A stretch of DNA of 64,000 nucleotides from Caryophanales bacterium (GCA_902363455.1 CABJAC010000001.1:806001-870000); one strand, 5' to 3'. Positions 1 through 8,922 are shown, numbered from the stretch's first letter. Notes: generated by a model not told the origin, from the sequence alone. Translations and numbers: made by a program.

Positions 1-79
1 TCCGTTCATCAAAGATCCAGACGGTCGGATCAATCGTAAGTGGATAGCGTACGTTCCCTGTAATCGGAAAAATCATCAT
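1..79 (-). CDS. N-terminus of an unidentified protein, cut by the window edge
   Basis: Reading leftward from an ATG ATG pair at 79-74, the frame begins MMIFPITGNVRYPLTIDP and stays open to the window edge. A strong Shine-Dalgarno (AGGGGG, 84-89 on the minus strand) lies just upstream, and a perfect -10 hexamer TATAAT is found at 118-113. Only 26 residues are visible, so no family is assigned. It is divergent from ylaN. Confidence 0.55.
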   Translation of the reverse strand, partial: MMIFPITGNVRYPLTIDPTVWIFDER

Positions 80-112
80 TATTCCCCCTAAATGTATGAG
101 TCGTGCAAATCC

Positions 113-118
113 ATTATA
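113..118 (-). promoter_or_regulatory. Candidate -10 box for the leftward partial gene
   Basis: TATAAT on the minus strand, about 35 nt ahead of the partial gene's start. No good -35 hexamer lies 16-18 nt upstream, so this is a weak call based on the -10 alone. Confidence 0.3.
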
Positions 119-198
119 CCGAAACGTTGAATTGTTGGCGAAAGTAAGGTAAAGTTTATCTATAACAGGAACGCGTCATTTGATGAGGAGGGATTGGA

Positions 199-477
199 TT
201 GTCAACTGAAATCGGGACAGTTCATCGCCAGCGCGCTCTTGAGCTACTAGAAGCGGATGCCCATAAAATCCGCCGGTTGATCGAGGTCCAGCTTGCGAAT
301 TTAACGATGCCACAATGTCCTCTCTATGAGGAAGTATTGGATACACAAATGTTCGGATTGTCGCGCCAAATTGATTTTGCCGTTCGTCTCGAACTGATTG
401 ATGCGAGTGAAGGGAAACGATTACTTGACTCACTAGAACAGCAATTATCTGACTTACATGATGCGGAGACGTGCTGA
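199..477 (+). CDS. ylaN: YlaN / UPF0358 family protein
   Basis: A 92-residue protein with the highly conserved core [20 protein letters not shown] followed by [16 protein letters not shown], diagnostic of the small cytosolic YlaN (UPF0358) family; length matches the roughly 91-residue Bacillus protein. In Firmicutes YlaN is linked to iron homeostasis through interaction with Fur (established knowledge; nothing in this sequence shows it directly). The start is TTG, chosen because a strong GAGGAGGGA (185-192) sits 6 nt ahead. It precedes ftsW as in Bacillus, separated by a weak terminator-like hairpin. Confidence 0.93.
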   Translation: MSTEIGTVHRQRALELLEADAHKIRRLIEVQLANLTMPQCPLYEEVLDTQMFGLSRQIDFAVRLELIDASEGKRLLDSLEQQLSDLHDAETC

Positions 478-486
478 TTTTCTACT

Positions 487-521
487 CAAACGTGAAATGC
501 GGCGTTTGGGTATTTTTTTTT
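487..521 (+). terminator. Weak intrinsic terminator after ylaN
   Basis: CAAACG (487-492) and CGTTTG (503-508) form a 6-bp stem with a 10-nt loop, followed by GGTA and a run of nine T. The stem is weak, so read-through into ftsW is likely. Confidence 0.5.
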
Positions 522-547
522 AGAACTAGAAAAAGGACGTGTACATA

Positions 548-1819
548 ATGCAATCGAAGTTTAAAGAAAGACGTGCGTTTTTTGATTACCGCCTATTTTT
601 TACGATGCTGATTTTAATGGCAATCAGTACGGTAATGGTCTACAGTGCCAGTGTCTGGAATGGTGGAGACTATGCAAATACCTCGTTTTTTGAAAAACAA
701 TTGATGTTTGACGTGATGGCTATTGCATTATTCTTGTTTGTGGCCCATCTGAACCATGAAATTTTTCGTGGACCCATTTTTCGATTGGTTTTATATACCA
801 TCACTTTCGGTATGTTAACAGCGACTCTTTTCGCTGCGCCGTTAAACGGGGCACGGGCTTGGCTGAACTTTGGTATTTTTTTGATTCAGCCGATTGAACT
901 GTGCAAATTTGTTCTGGTCATTGGTCTTGCCAATTACTTTGATCAAAAACATAAGGGGCAAATGAACGGAGTGATTGGAATCGTCCATCACTTTATCCAT
1001 CGTCAAGTGTCACCAACATCATCAGGGAAACGGATTCTGCTCAGCTTCACGGACTGGATTCTAATACCGATGCTCGTCCTGTTGGCACCTTATGCCATTA
1101 TCATTCGGATGCAGCCGGATGACGGAGGCTTGTTTATCCTCCTCCTGATCACAGCACTGATTTTGTTTGCGGTCGGCTTGCCGCGTGGTTATATTGCTGT
1201 TGCAATTGTATTCGGAGCAGGAGTCGGTCTGTATGCTTGGAACAATTTTTCGGTCAACCAAATGGAACGCATTCAGGCAATCTTCAACCCATTTTTGGAC
1301 GCGGAGGGTAAAGGGTATCAATTGATAAATTCGGTCATCTCGATTGCCCACGGAGGATTCTTTGGAGTCGGTTTAGGGAATAGCTTTCAAAAGTACGGTT
1401 ATCTGCCGGAGCCGGAGACCGATTACATCATGTCAATCATCTCAGAAGAACTCGGCTTCGTCGGAGTCCTTGTCGTACTGGGATTGCTGTTCTTTTTAAT
1501 GTGGCAAGGTGCGGTAATTGCGCGACAAGCGGCTTCGAGTTACTCGAGCATGGTGGCATTCGGTATTTCGTCCATCATCTTTATCCAGACCTGTATTAAT
1601 ATCGGAGCGATGTCAGGATTGTTTCCGGGGACCGGCGTGACATTACCGTTTATCAGTTACGGTGGGTCTTCGCTTCTCGTCATGAGTACGATGCTTGGCG
1701 TTGTAGCAAATATTTCGATGCAAAACAAGCATCGGATAGCGTATCATAAAGAAGTACAGGAAGCACGAAAGATGAGTGCTACGAGTTCATTACCTAAAGG
1801 GGGAGCATCAGTTGACTAA
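548..1819 (+). CDS. ftsW: FtsW, SEDS-family septal peptidoglycan polymerase
   Basis: A 423-residue polytopic membrane protein of the FtsW/RodA/SpoVE family. It carries NGARAWLNFG near residue 100, the loop segment PEPETDYIMSIISEELGF, and the C-terminal signature LPFISYGGSS. The family polymerises lipid II into glycan strands, with FtsW acting at the septum together with its class B PBP (PBP2B, also in this window). Synteny (ylaN-ftsW-pycA) favours FtsW over RodA. ATG at 548 is preferred to the in-frame GTG at 539 because AAGGACG (533-539) is spaced 8 nt from it. No second SEDS gene lies between murD and murG, where B. subtilis has spoVE. The 3' end overlaps pycA by 8 nt. Confidence 0.92.
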   Translation: MQSKFKERRAFFDYRLFFTMLILMAISTVMVYSASVWNGGDYANTSFFEKQLMFDVMAIALFLFVAHLNHEIFRGPIFRLVLYTITFGMLTATLFAAPLNGARAWLNFGIFLIQPIELCKFVLVIGLANYFDQKHKGQMNGVIGIVHHFIHRQVSPTSSGKRILLSFTDWILIPMLVLLAPYAIIIRMQPDDGGLFILLLITALILFAVGLPRGYIAVAIVFGAGVGLYAWNNFSVNQMERIQAIFNPFLDAEGKGYQLINSVISIAHGGFFGVGLGNSFQKYGYLPEPETDYIMSIISEELGFVGVLVVLGLLFFLMWQGAVIARQAASSYSSMVAFGISSIIFIQTCINIGAMSGLFPGTGVTLPFISYGGSSLLVMSTMLGVVANISMQNKHRIAYHKEVQEARKMSATSSLPKGGASVD

Positions 1820-4800
1820 AATCAAAAAGATACTTGTCGCAAACCGCGGAGAAATCGCGATTCGCGTATTCCGTGCGGCAACCGAACTCGGGATTCGGAC
1901 AGTTGCTATTTATTCAAGAGAAGATATGGGATCGCTTCACCGGTACAAGGCCGACGAAGCGTACCGGATCGGTGAAGGAAAAAAACCGATCGAAGCGTAC
2001 CTCGATATCGAAGGAATTATCGCGACTGCCAAGACGGCACAATGTGATGCTATCCATCCAGGCTATGGATTTTTGTCAGAAAATATTGAACTCGCCAAAA
2101 GATGCCGGGAAGAGGGGATTATTTTTATCGGTCCTCGTGAAGAACATTTATACAGTTTCGGTGACAAAGTTCGGGCGCGGACGACGGCCATCGAAGCAGG
2201 ACTACCTGTTATCCCTGGTACAGATGGTCCAATCACATCGATTGATGAAGCTTATGCCTTCGCTGAAAAAGCCGGTTATCCGTTAATGGTCAAAGCTTCG
2301 CTTGGAGGCGGCGGACGCGGTATGCGTGTTGTCCGGACAGAAGAAGAACTGCCGGAAATGATCGAACGCGCAAAATCTGAAGCTTTGAAAGCCTTTGGCT
2401 CGGATGAAATTTATGTTGAAAAACTAATCGAACGTCCAAAACACATTGAAGTCCAAATTATTGGAGATGCTCATGGGAATATCGTTCATTTATTTGAGCG
2501 TGATTGTTCGGTCCAACGTCGTCATCAAAAGGTTGTTGAGGTGGCACCGTGTGTGACGCTGTCTGACGAGGGACGGAAAAAGATTTGTGAAGCAGCTGTC
2601 ACATTGATGAACCATGTCGGCTACGAAAATGCCGGAACGGTTGAATTTTTGGTGACACAAGATGAATCATTCTATTTCATCGAAGTCAATCCACGTGTTC
2701 AAGTAGAACATACGATTACCGAAATGATTACCGGGATCGATATCGTTCAGACACAAATTCGAGTCGCAGAAGGAGAATCGCTACATAGTGAACTGGTAGG
2801 CATTCCTGCGCAAGAAAACATTCAAATGTTAGGTTTCGCCATTCAAAGCCGGATTACATCAGAAGATCCGGAAAACGGCTTCTTACCGGATACAGGCAAA
2901 ATTAAAGCATATCGCTCACCAGGTGGTTTTGGTGTTCGTCTCGACGGTGGAAATGCGTATGTAGGTGCTGAGATTTCGCCTTATTACGATTCCTTACTTG
3001 TTAAGATTTCCACGCATGGCTTAACATACGATCAAGCCGTCGCTAAAATGAGCCGGAATTTAAGCGAGTTCCGAATCCGGGGTATTAAAACCAATATTCC
3101 ATTTTTAAGTAACGTTCTTAAACACCATGCTTTTATCAGTGGAGATTACAATACGTCATTTATCGATGATACAAAAGAATTATTTATTTTCCCGAAACGA
3201 CAAGACCGTGGAACGAAGTTGTTAACGTATATTGGAGAAGTATCCGTCAACGGCTTCCCGGGAATCGGAAAGATTGAAAAACCATTGGCGCGAGACGTTC
3301 GGATTCCAAAAGACTTGCCTGCTGACTATCAAGCAGGAGCAAAAGCGATTCTTGACGCGGAAGGACCGCTTGGTGTTATTAACTGGCTCAAAGCACAAGA
3401 ACGCGTCCAACTGACGGACACAACATTCCGGGATGCGCACCAGTCCTTGCTTGCGACACGGATGCGGACAAAAGACTTAGTCGCGATCGCGGAAGCAGAA
3501 GCCAAACTGTTACCGGAACTCTTTTCAGTGGAAGCTTGGGGCGGTGCAACGTTTGATGTAGCGTACCGTTTCCTATCAGAGGATCCATGGGTTCGGTTGA
3601 TGCAGTTACGTGAAAAGATGCCGAATGTTTTGATTCAGATGTTGTTACGCGGGGCAAATGCGGTCGGCTATAAAAATTATCCGGACAATGTCATTCATGC
3701 CTTCGTCAAAGAAGCAGCGCAAGCAGGTGTCGATGTGTTCCGTATCTTCGACAGCTTGAACAATCCGGAATCGATTCAGTTGGCGATCGATGCCGTCTTG
3801 CCGACAGGAAAAATCGCGGAAGCAGCGGTTTGTTATACAGGAGACTTGTTTGATGCGAACCGTCCGAAATATCATCTTCCGTATTACGTTAAACTGGCGA
3901 AGCAACTCGAAGCCAGCGGGGCCCATATCATTGCCATCAAAGATATGGCAGGGTTACTGAAACCGGAAGCTGCTTACGCATTGATCTCGGCACTGAAAGA
4001 TGCCGTCGATTTGCCGATTCATCTGCATACGCATGATGCAAGCGGGAACGGGATTTACACATATGCCCGTGCTGTCGATGCCGGTGTCGATATCGTGGAT
4101 GTCGCCGCTTCAAGCATGGCGGGACTGACAAGTCAGCCTGCCGGAGGAAGTTTGATTCATGCACTGAGTGGACACACACGTCAGCCACTTGTATCTGCAC
4201 AAAAATTCGAACAAGTTTCTGACTATTGGCAGGATGTGCGACATCTCTATCAAGCGTTTGAACTCGATATGTTAGCACCGAATCCGACGGTCTATGATCA
4301 TGAAATGCCGGGTGGACAATACTCAAACTTGCAACAACAAGCGAAAGCCGTCGGACTCGCGGATCGTTGGTCTGAAGTCAAAACGATGTATGCCCGCGTC
4401 AACATGTTGTTCGGCGACATCGTTAAAGTCACACCATCTTCAAAAGTCGTCGGTGACATGGCATTGTTTATGGTTCAGCATCATCTGACAGAAGCAGATG
4501 TCATGGAACGTGCCAGCAATCTCGACTTCCCGGATTCTGTCGTCGAATTGATGAAAGGGGAGCTTGGTACACCTCCGGACGGTTTCCCGAAACAAGTCCA
4601 AGCGGCAATCCTCAAAGGTGTCGAGCCATTGACGGAGCGCCCTGGAAAAATGATGGAGCCGCTCAATTTTGATGCCATCAAGCATGAATTATTCGAGAAA
4701 CTGGAACGTCCGGTGACGGAGTTTGATGCACTGGCATATGCCTTGTATCCGAAAGTGTTCCTTGACTACAGTTCGTATGTCGAACGATATGGTGACATCT

Positions 4801-5246
4801 CAGTACTCGATACGAGTACGTTCTTCCACGGCATGCGTCTCGGGGAAACGATCGAAGTCGAAATCGAGCGCGGAAAAACATTGTACTTGAAGTTAATCCA
4901 AATCGGTCAACCGGACGATCACGGTGTCCGTGTCATCTACTACGAGATGAACGGTGTGCCGCGTGAAGTCGAAGTAAAAGACATCAGCATCAAAGAAAGT
5001 TCATCCAGCCGACCGAAAGCCGATCGATCGAATCCGAAACAGATTGGTGCGTCAATGCCGGGTAGTGTCTTGAAAGTTTTGGTTGAGCCTGGAACTCGGG
5101 TTCGTAAGGGCGAGCAACTGCTTGTAACAGAGGCGATGAAAATGGAGACGACGATTCAAGCACCTGAAGACGGTGAGATCAAGTCAGTCCACGTCAAAGA
5201 AGGCGAAGCTATCGCAAGTCAAGATTTATTGATTGAATTCATTTAA
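1812..5246 (+). CDS. pycA: Pyruvate carboxylase
   Basis: A 1144-residue single-chain biotin enzyme that carboxylates pyruvate to oxaloacetate (anaplerosis). Domain order: biotin carboxylase (about 1-450, with KASLGGGGRGMRVV and FIEVNPRVQVEHT), carboxyltransferase (about 530-1000, beginning LTDTTFRDAHQSLLATRMRT), and a C-terminal biotinyl domain with TEAMKMET, the biotinylated lysine being about K1110. Length matches the roughly 1148-residue Bacillus enzyme. The start is TTG 1812, behind AAAGGGGGAGC (1797-1807), inside the end of ftsW, so translation of the two is probably coupled. No frameshift or missing motif was seen. Confidence 0.96.
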   Translation: MTKIKKILVANRGEIAIRVFRAATELGIRTVAIYSREDMGSLHRYKADEAYRIGEGKKPIEAYLDIEGIIATAKTAQCDAIHPGYGFLSENIELAKRCREEGIIFIGPREEHLYSFGDKVRARTTAIEAGLPVIPGTDGPITSIDEAYAFAEKAGYPLMVKASLGGGGRGMRVVRTEEELPEMIERAKSEALKAFGSDEIYVEKLIERPKHIEVQIIGDAHGNIVHLFERDCSVQRRHQKVVEVAPCVTLSDEGRKKICEAAVTLMNHVGYENAGTVEFLVTQDESFYFIEVNPRVQVEHTITEMITGIDIVQTQIRVAEGESLHSELVGIPAQENIQMLGFAIQSRITSEDPENGFLPDTGKIKAYRSPGGFGVRLDGGNAYVGAEISPYYDSLLVKISTHGLTYDQAVAKMSRNLSEFRIRGIKTNIPFLSNVLKHHAFISGDYNTSFIDDTKELFIFPKRQDRGTKLLTYIGEVSVNGFPGIGKIEKPLARDVRIPKDLPADYQAGAKAILDAEGPLGVINWLKAQERVQLTDTTFRDAHQSLLATRMRTKDLVAIAEAEAKLLPELFSVEAWGGATFDVAYRFLSEDPWVRLMQLREKMPNVLIQMLLRGANAVGYKNYPDNVIHAFVKEAAQAGVDVFRIFDSLNNPESIQLAIDAVLPTGKIAEAAVCYTGDLFDANRPKYHLPYYVKLAKQLEASGAHIIAIKDMAGLLKPEAAYALISALKDAVDLPIHLHTHDASGNGIYTYARAVDAGVDIVDVAASSMAGLTSQPAGGSLIHALSGHTRQPLVSAQKFEQVSDYWQDVRHLYQAFELDMLAPNPTVYDHEMPGGQYSNLQQQAKAVGLADRWSEVKTMYARVNMLFGDIVKVTPSSKVVGDMALFMVQHHLTEADVMERASNLDFPDSVVELMKGELGTPPDGFPKQVQAAILKGVEPLTERPGKMMEPLNFDAIKHELFEKLERPVTEFDALAYALYPKVFLDYSSYVERYGDISVLDTSTFFHGMRLGETIEVEIERGKTLYLKLIQIGQPDDHGVRVIYYEMNGVPREVEVKDISIKESSSSRPKADRSNPKQIGASMPGSVLKVLVEPGTRVRKGEQLLVTEAMKMETTIQAPEDGEIKSVHVKEGEAIASQDLLIEFI

Positions 5247-5285
5247 AAGACAAACGTAAATGACAATAGACACAGTATGACGAAG

Positions 5286-5318
5286 ACAGGCAAAACGCAT
5301 GGCGGATTGCCTGTTTTT
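5286..5318 (+). terminator. Intrinsic terminator after pycA
   Basis: ACAGGCAA (5286-5293) pairs with TTGCCTGT (5307-5314) over a 13-nt loop and runs into TTTT. It ends the ftsW-pycA unit, so the photolyase gene probably has its own promoter. Confidence 0.8.
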
Positions 5319-5348
5319 CGTTCATCGTCATTTTGGGGAGGAACAACT

Positions 5349-6704
5349 ATGAACATCATCTGCTGGATTCGAAGTGATTTTCGAATGGAGGACAATCACA
5401 TGTTGGCACAGGCAGTCGACTATCTTGAAAATAACGAACAAGCAAACGTCGAGTTCGTTTTCTGGGTGAACCCGGACTATATTGGAGAGTATGACGCCAG
5501 ACAACAATATTTCTTTCAGGCACTTGAACACTTCGCAAAAAACTGTAAAACGCACGGGATGCCGATTCGTTTCATCGAAGGAAATGAAAAAGATTTCCTA
5601 GAGGCGACGGATATGGCGGATGTTCTGTTATTCAACGCTGAGTATGTAGAACCGTTTAAAAGTCGTGACGACGGCATCATGAAAAAGCGGGGCGACAAAA
5701 AAACGGAGCGTCTTCTTGACCGTCATTTGCTTCACCCACATACGGTCAAAAAAAATGACGGTTCTTATTATAAAGTGTTTACACCGTATAAAAATGCTTT
5801 TTTGAAGAAAGATGTAGCGGGACCGTATCCGGTTAATCTGGACCTGCTGAAAAAGCGTTATCAAAAACGGCGTCAAAACAATGCATTCATGTTGGATTAT
5901 TTTAAACAGGCGGCATCGGATGCTGATTTTGGTGTAGGAGAAGAGCAAGCCGCTAAACGATTGCAGGTATTCATCAAAAATAACCTGGCTTCTTACGACG
6001 AACAACGGGATTTGCCGGCTGTCGACGGGACGAGTCTGATGTCACGCTATCTGCGGACCGGTGAAATTGGGATTCGGACAATCTTTGAAGCTGTCCAGCA
6101 AGAGGAGGATTCGAAAGGTAAGCAGACGTACCTGACAGAATTAATTTGGCGGGAATTTTATTACACCATTTTGATGCACTATCCGGAATCAAAACGATTA
6201 CCGGTCAATGAACAGTATACAAAAATCGAATGGGAAAAAGATGAGGCGGGATTCAAAGCTTGGACAGAAGGGAAAACCGGCTATCCGATTGTCGATGCAG
6301 CCATGCGGCAACTCAACACGACAGGATGGATGCATAACCGTTTACGGATGATTGTCGCCTCGTTCTTAACAAAAGATTTGCTGATCGATTGGCAAGAAGG
6401 TGAACGTTACTTCCAACAGAAATTGGTCGATTATGAAGCGGCGTCGAATATTGGAGGGTGGCAGTGGGCAGCGTCCGTCGGGACGGATGCTGTACCGTAC
6501 TTCCGAGTTTTCAATCCAACGACCCAGTCAAAGAAATTTGATAAGGATGGAACGTTCATCCGCAAATATGTGACGGAAATCAAGGATTTACCTAAAACGG
6601 CCATTCATGAACCGACGGAACAACAACGAAAAGATTATAATTATCCGATGCCGATTGTCGAGCACGATATGGCCCGGAAACGAGCAATTGCCCGCTTTAA
6701 ATAA
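5349..6704 (+). CDS. phrB: Deoxyribodipyrimidine photolyase / cryptochrome family
   Basis: A 451-residue flavoprotein. The N-terminal alpha/beta photolyase domain starts IICWIRSDFRMEDNHML, and the C-terminal FAD-binding domain shows GYPIVDAAMRQL, WMHNRLRMIVASFLTKDL, and NIGGWQWAASVGTDAVPYFR followed by FNPTTQS, the hallmark photolyase block. Photolyases use blue light to split cyclobutane pyrimidine dimers. A pure photoreceptor role cannot be excluded, but the length and complete FAD block favour repair. ATG 5349 is chosen for its GGGAGGAAC site; an upstream in-frame ATG at 5277 lies inside the pycA terminator. It is an insertion relative to the B. subtilis pycA-ctaA arrangement. Confidence 0.93.
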   Translation: MNIICWIRSDFRMEDNHMLAQAVDYLENNEQANVEFVFWVNPDYIGEYDARQQYFFQALEHFAKNCKTHGMPIRFIEGNEKDFLEATDMADVLLFNAEYVEPFKSRDDGIMKKRGDKKTERLLDRHLLHPHTVKKNDGSYYKVFTPYKNAFLKKDVAGPYPVNLDLLKKRYQKRRQNNAFMLDYFKQAASDADFGVGEEQAAKRLQVFIKNNLASYDEQRDLPAVDGTSLMSRYLRTGEIGIRTIFEAVQQEEDSKGKQTYLTELIWREFYYTILMHYPESKRLPVNEQYTKIEWEKDEAGFKAWTEGKTGYPIVDAAMRQLNTTGWMHNRLRMIVASFLTKDLLIDWQEGERYFQQKLVDYEAASNIGGWQWAASVGTDAVPYFRVFNPTTQSKKFDKDGTFIRKYVTEIKDLPKTAIHEPTEQQRKDYNYPMPIVEHDMARKRAIARFK

Positions 6705-6718
6705 AATGGTGTAAAAAA

Positions 6719-6757
6719 ACAGATCGTGGATGTTTGAAGTCCGCGATCTGTTTTTTA
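6719..6757. terminator. Bidirectional terminator between phrB and ctaA
   Basis: ACAGATCGTGGA (6719-6730) pairs with TCCGCGATCTGT (6740-6751) with one G-U pair and a 9-nt loop. A-rich sequence lies on the left and T6 on the right, so it can stop transcription in both directions between these convergent genes. Confidence 0.85.
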
Positions 6758-6770
6758 GTTGAAGAGCTGA

Positions 6771-7664
6771 TCAGCGCAGCCGGGAGTTATCTTTTCGTGT
6801 CCGGAAAGCATGATAAGCGAGGTAAGAGATGACTCCGAAATAGCAAGTGATTAAGAACGCGTGTAATAAAGGAACATACGTGGCATGTCCACCGAGAACG
6901 ATCCAGGCACCGGTTGCGACCTGACAAGAGATGAAAAAGGTTGCGAATAACATCCCGGTCCGTGCTGTCCGGTGTTTCAAACGAATCGCCGTATAGTGAA
7001 CGAACAACGTATAGAAGAACAGGAGTCCTGCCAAAATCCGGTGAATCATCTGAACCCACGCTTCGAAGGTCATCGACGGCTGCGAACAGACCGGCCAGCC
7101 TACACAGGCATAAGTGGCGCCCACGTGGCGGACGAACGCACCGGTATACACGACGATGAGTGTATAAACCAATAAGCCATACAGAAGCTTACGCAAGAAC
7201 GCTGGGACCGATTCCCTGAACTCTTGACCGGGGCGCTCCATAATCAAGATCGTCAAAATAAGTAAGGAAGCAAAAGAAATCAATGAGATTCCGAAATGTA
7301 ATGCCATGACGAGATCTGACTGTTGCCAGACGACGGCACCAGCACCGACAATCGATTGAATCAACATAAAGATGAAAGCCAGAAAAGCAAAAATCTTTAT
7401 ATCCAGACGATCTTTGAATGCGACAAGGGTCCAAAGACATAAGGCGATGATCAATAAACCGACGACTCCTGTTACAGCGCGGTGACTATACTCAATCATC
7501 GTTTCGACACTTGGATTAGTTGGAATCAACTCGCCATGACAGAGCGGCCAATCGGTCCCGCATCCGTTTCCGGAGTCTGTTTTCGTGACAGTTCCCCCCA
7601 TGAGAAGAACAATCATCATTGTGAATGTGACAAATGCTGAAAAAATCGAAAGTTTTCGATTCAA
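6771..7664 (-). CDS. ctaA: Heme A synthase
   Basis: A 297-residue membrane protein of the COX15/CtaA family, which oxidises the heme O methyl group to make heme A for aa3/caa3 oxidase. The N-terminus has the family pattern MGGTVTKTDSGNGCGTDWPLCHG with paired cysteines; a second Cys pair appears in ATYACVGWPVCSQPS; conserved histidines occur in IEYSHRAVTG, MALHFG, IHRILAG and LLHAFL. About eight membrane segments are expected. The start is TTG 7664 (minus), with AAAGGTGG upstream. It is divergent from ctaB, which makes its substrate. Confidence 0.93.
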   Translation of the reverse strand: MNRKLSIFSAFVTFTMMIVLLMGGTVTKTDSGNGCGTDWPLCHGELIPTNPSVETMIEYSHRAVTGVVGLLIIALCLWTLVAFKDRLDIKIFAFLAFIFMLIQSIVGAGAVVWQQSDLVMALHFGISLISFASLLILTILIMERPGQEFRESVPAFLRKLLYGLLVYTLIVVYTGAFVRHVGATYACVGWPVCSQPSMTFEAWVQMIHRILAGLLFFYTLFVHYTAIRLKHRTARTGMLFATFFISCQVATGAWIVLGGHATYVPLLHAFLITCYFGVISYLAYHAFRTRKDNSRLR

Positions 7665-7737
7665 AACGCAGCCACCACCTTTCTAGGAAAAATACATGAT
7701 ACTTGAAATACCTAGCAATAGTATCGCATAAAAAATA

Positions 7738-7751
7738 TCGAAACGCTTGCA
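7738..7751 (+). promoter_or_regulatory. Candidate CcpA (cre) site
   Basis: TCGAAACGCTTGCA matches the cre consensus TGWAARCGYTWWCW at 11 of 14 positions around a central CG. It overlaps the possible -35 box of ctaB. Catabolite control of the B. subtilis cta cluster is known; the site here is inference from the match alone. Confidence 0.4.
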
Positions 7752-7797
7752 ATCTTTTAGAAGAACGCTATTCTAATATTAGGTAAATATGGTGAAC

Positions 7798-7813
7798 TGT
7801 GAGGTAAATCACA
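7798..7813 (+). promoter_or_regulatory. Candidate Fnr/Crp-family operator
   Basis: A perfect inverted repeat TGTGA-GGTAAA-TCACA, identical to the binding consensus of Crp/Fnr-family regulators including Bacillus Fnr. It lies between genes for aerobic oxidase heme synthesis. Relative to the possible promoter at 7747-7774 it falls just downstream of the start point, a repressor position. The regulator itself is not in this window. Confidence 0.55.
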
Positions 7814-7989
7814 TAGATTTCACATTTTGTTCATTATGTCGAAAGTATTTTCATACGTCATGACCTTGAATATGTGGTATCTTTTATAGAGAAAAGGGCG
7901 TTTCGTGGCGTGTCTGTGTTATTTCTGTGAAGAAAATACGTGAATCCTACGTACAGAAAGAATACAGGCGGTTAGAAGGAGGAAACAAC

Positions 7990-8922
7990 ATGGCGAAAGT
8001 AAACGGGGAGACCCTGGACATCATGATCGAGCAATCAGATCAGCCGACGTTCAAGGACTATGTCACCCTAGCAAAGATGGGAATCGTTCGTGCGAATCTC
8101 ATCACCGTCTTCGCGGGTTATGTCGTAGCGGCATCGTACTTAACGGATGATGTTCTACTCTATTTGTGGCAGACGAAGTTGACGTTATTGTGGACACTTC
8201 TCGGAAGTGGACTGGTCATTGCCGGTAGTTGTTACCTCAATAACTACATCGACCGTGACATTGATTATAAGATGGAACGGACGATGGGAAGACCGAGTGT
8301 AACCGGTAAGATGGACGGGCAACGGATATTGGCATTAGGACTTGGGATACTGGCTGCCGGTACTGTTCTCTTGCTGATTGTTAACCATGTCGCGGCAGTT
8401 TTCGGATTGATCGGTTCGTTTGTCTACGTCGTTATTTATACGATGTGGTTGAAGCGGACGCATACGATCAATACGGTCGTAGGTGGTATTTCAGGAGCAG
8501 TGCCACCGATCATTGGATTTGCGGCAGTCACTCCGACACTTCATATCGATGCATGGATTTTATTTCTCATCATGTTCGTATGGCAACCGCCTCACTTCCT
8601 TGCGCTCGCCATGAGACGGACGGAAGAGTACCGGGCTGCCGGTATTCCAATGTTGCCCGTCGTCAATGGCTTTGCGATCACGAAACGACAAATTGTATGG
8701 TGGATCGCAGTATTGCTACCATCATCACTCCTCCTTGCGCATTACGGCATCATTTACATGCTTGTCATGGCTGTGCTTGGCGGATACTGGCTCTACATGG
8801 GACTGAAAGGTCTCAAAATCAAGGAAGAACAAGCTGAGATTAAGTGGGCTTCGAAGATGTTTTTCTTCTCGCTCTTTTACTTCACGGCTTGGATCGTGAC
8901 GGTCGTACTCGTTTCTCTCTAA
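7990..8922 (+). CDS. ctaB: Protoheme IX farnesyltransferase (heme O synthase)
   Basis: A 310-residue UbiA-family membrane prenyltransferase that adds a farnesyl group to heme B to give heme O. It shows the prenyl-diphosphate-binding aspartate block NNYIDRDIDYKMERTMGRP and a second conserved stretch FVWQPPHFLALAMRRTEEYRAAGIPMLP typical of COX10/CtaB. Start ATG 7990 sits 6-7 nt after AGAAGGAGG. It heads the oxidase gene run, with CtaA acting on its product from the divergent gene. Confidence 0.94.
   Translation: MAKVNGETLDIMIEQSDQPTFKDYVTLAKMGIVRANLITVFAGYVVAASYLTDDVLLYLWQTKLTLLWTLLGSGLVIAGSCYLNNYIDRDIDYKMERTMGRPSVTGKMDGQRILALGLGILAAGTVLLLIVNHVAAVFGLIGSFVYVVIYTMWLKRTHTINTVVGGISGAVPPIIGFAAVTPTLHIDAWILFLIMFVWQPPHFLALAMRRTEEYRAAGIPMLPVVNGFAITKRQIVWWIAVLLPSSLLLAHYGIIYMLVMAVLGGYWLYMGLKGLKIKEEQAEIKWASKMFFFSLFYFTAWIVTVVLVSL

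Larger units (their letters stand above)
7665..7989. promoter_or_regulatory. ctaA/ctaB divergent control region (325 nt, no gene)
   Basis: This gap between the heme A synthase and heme O synthase genes must hold the promoters of both. It contains a cre-like sequence (7738-7751), a possible rightward promoter TTGCAA-16-TATTCT (7747-7774), a perfect TGTGA-N6-TCACA palindrome (7798-7813), and an inverted GATACT/AGTATC pair in the ctaA leader (about 7699-7726). The ctaB Shine-Dalgarno AAGGAGGAA ends the region. A GTG at 7927 opens in frame with ctaB but has no ribosome binding site. Confidence 0.6.

Noticed and set aside
548..1819. This SEDS protein as RodA
   Set aside because: Motifs alone do not separate the two firmly, but the ylaN-ftsW-pycA order points to FtsW.
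5277..5348. Extended N-terminus for the photolyase starting at 5277
   Set aside because: The extra codons lie inside the pycA terminator hairpin and have no ribosome binding site; ATG 5349 with GGGAGGAAC is better.
7927..7989. Extended N-terminus of CtaB from GTG 7927
   Set aside because: No Shine-Dalgarno before 7927, whereas AGAAGGAGG directly precedes ATG 7990, and family alignment by eye begins near the later start.
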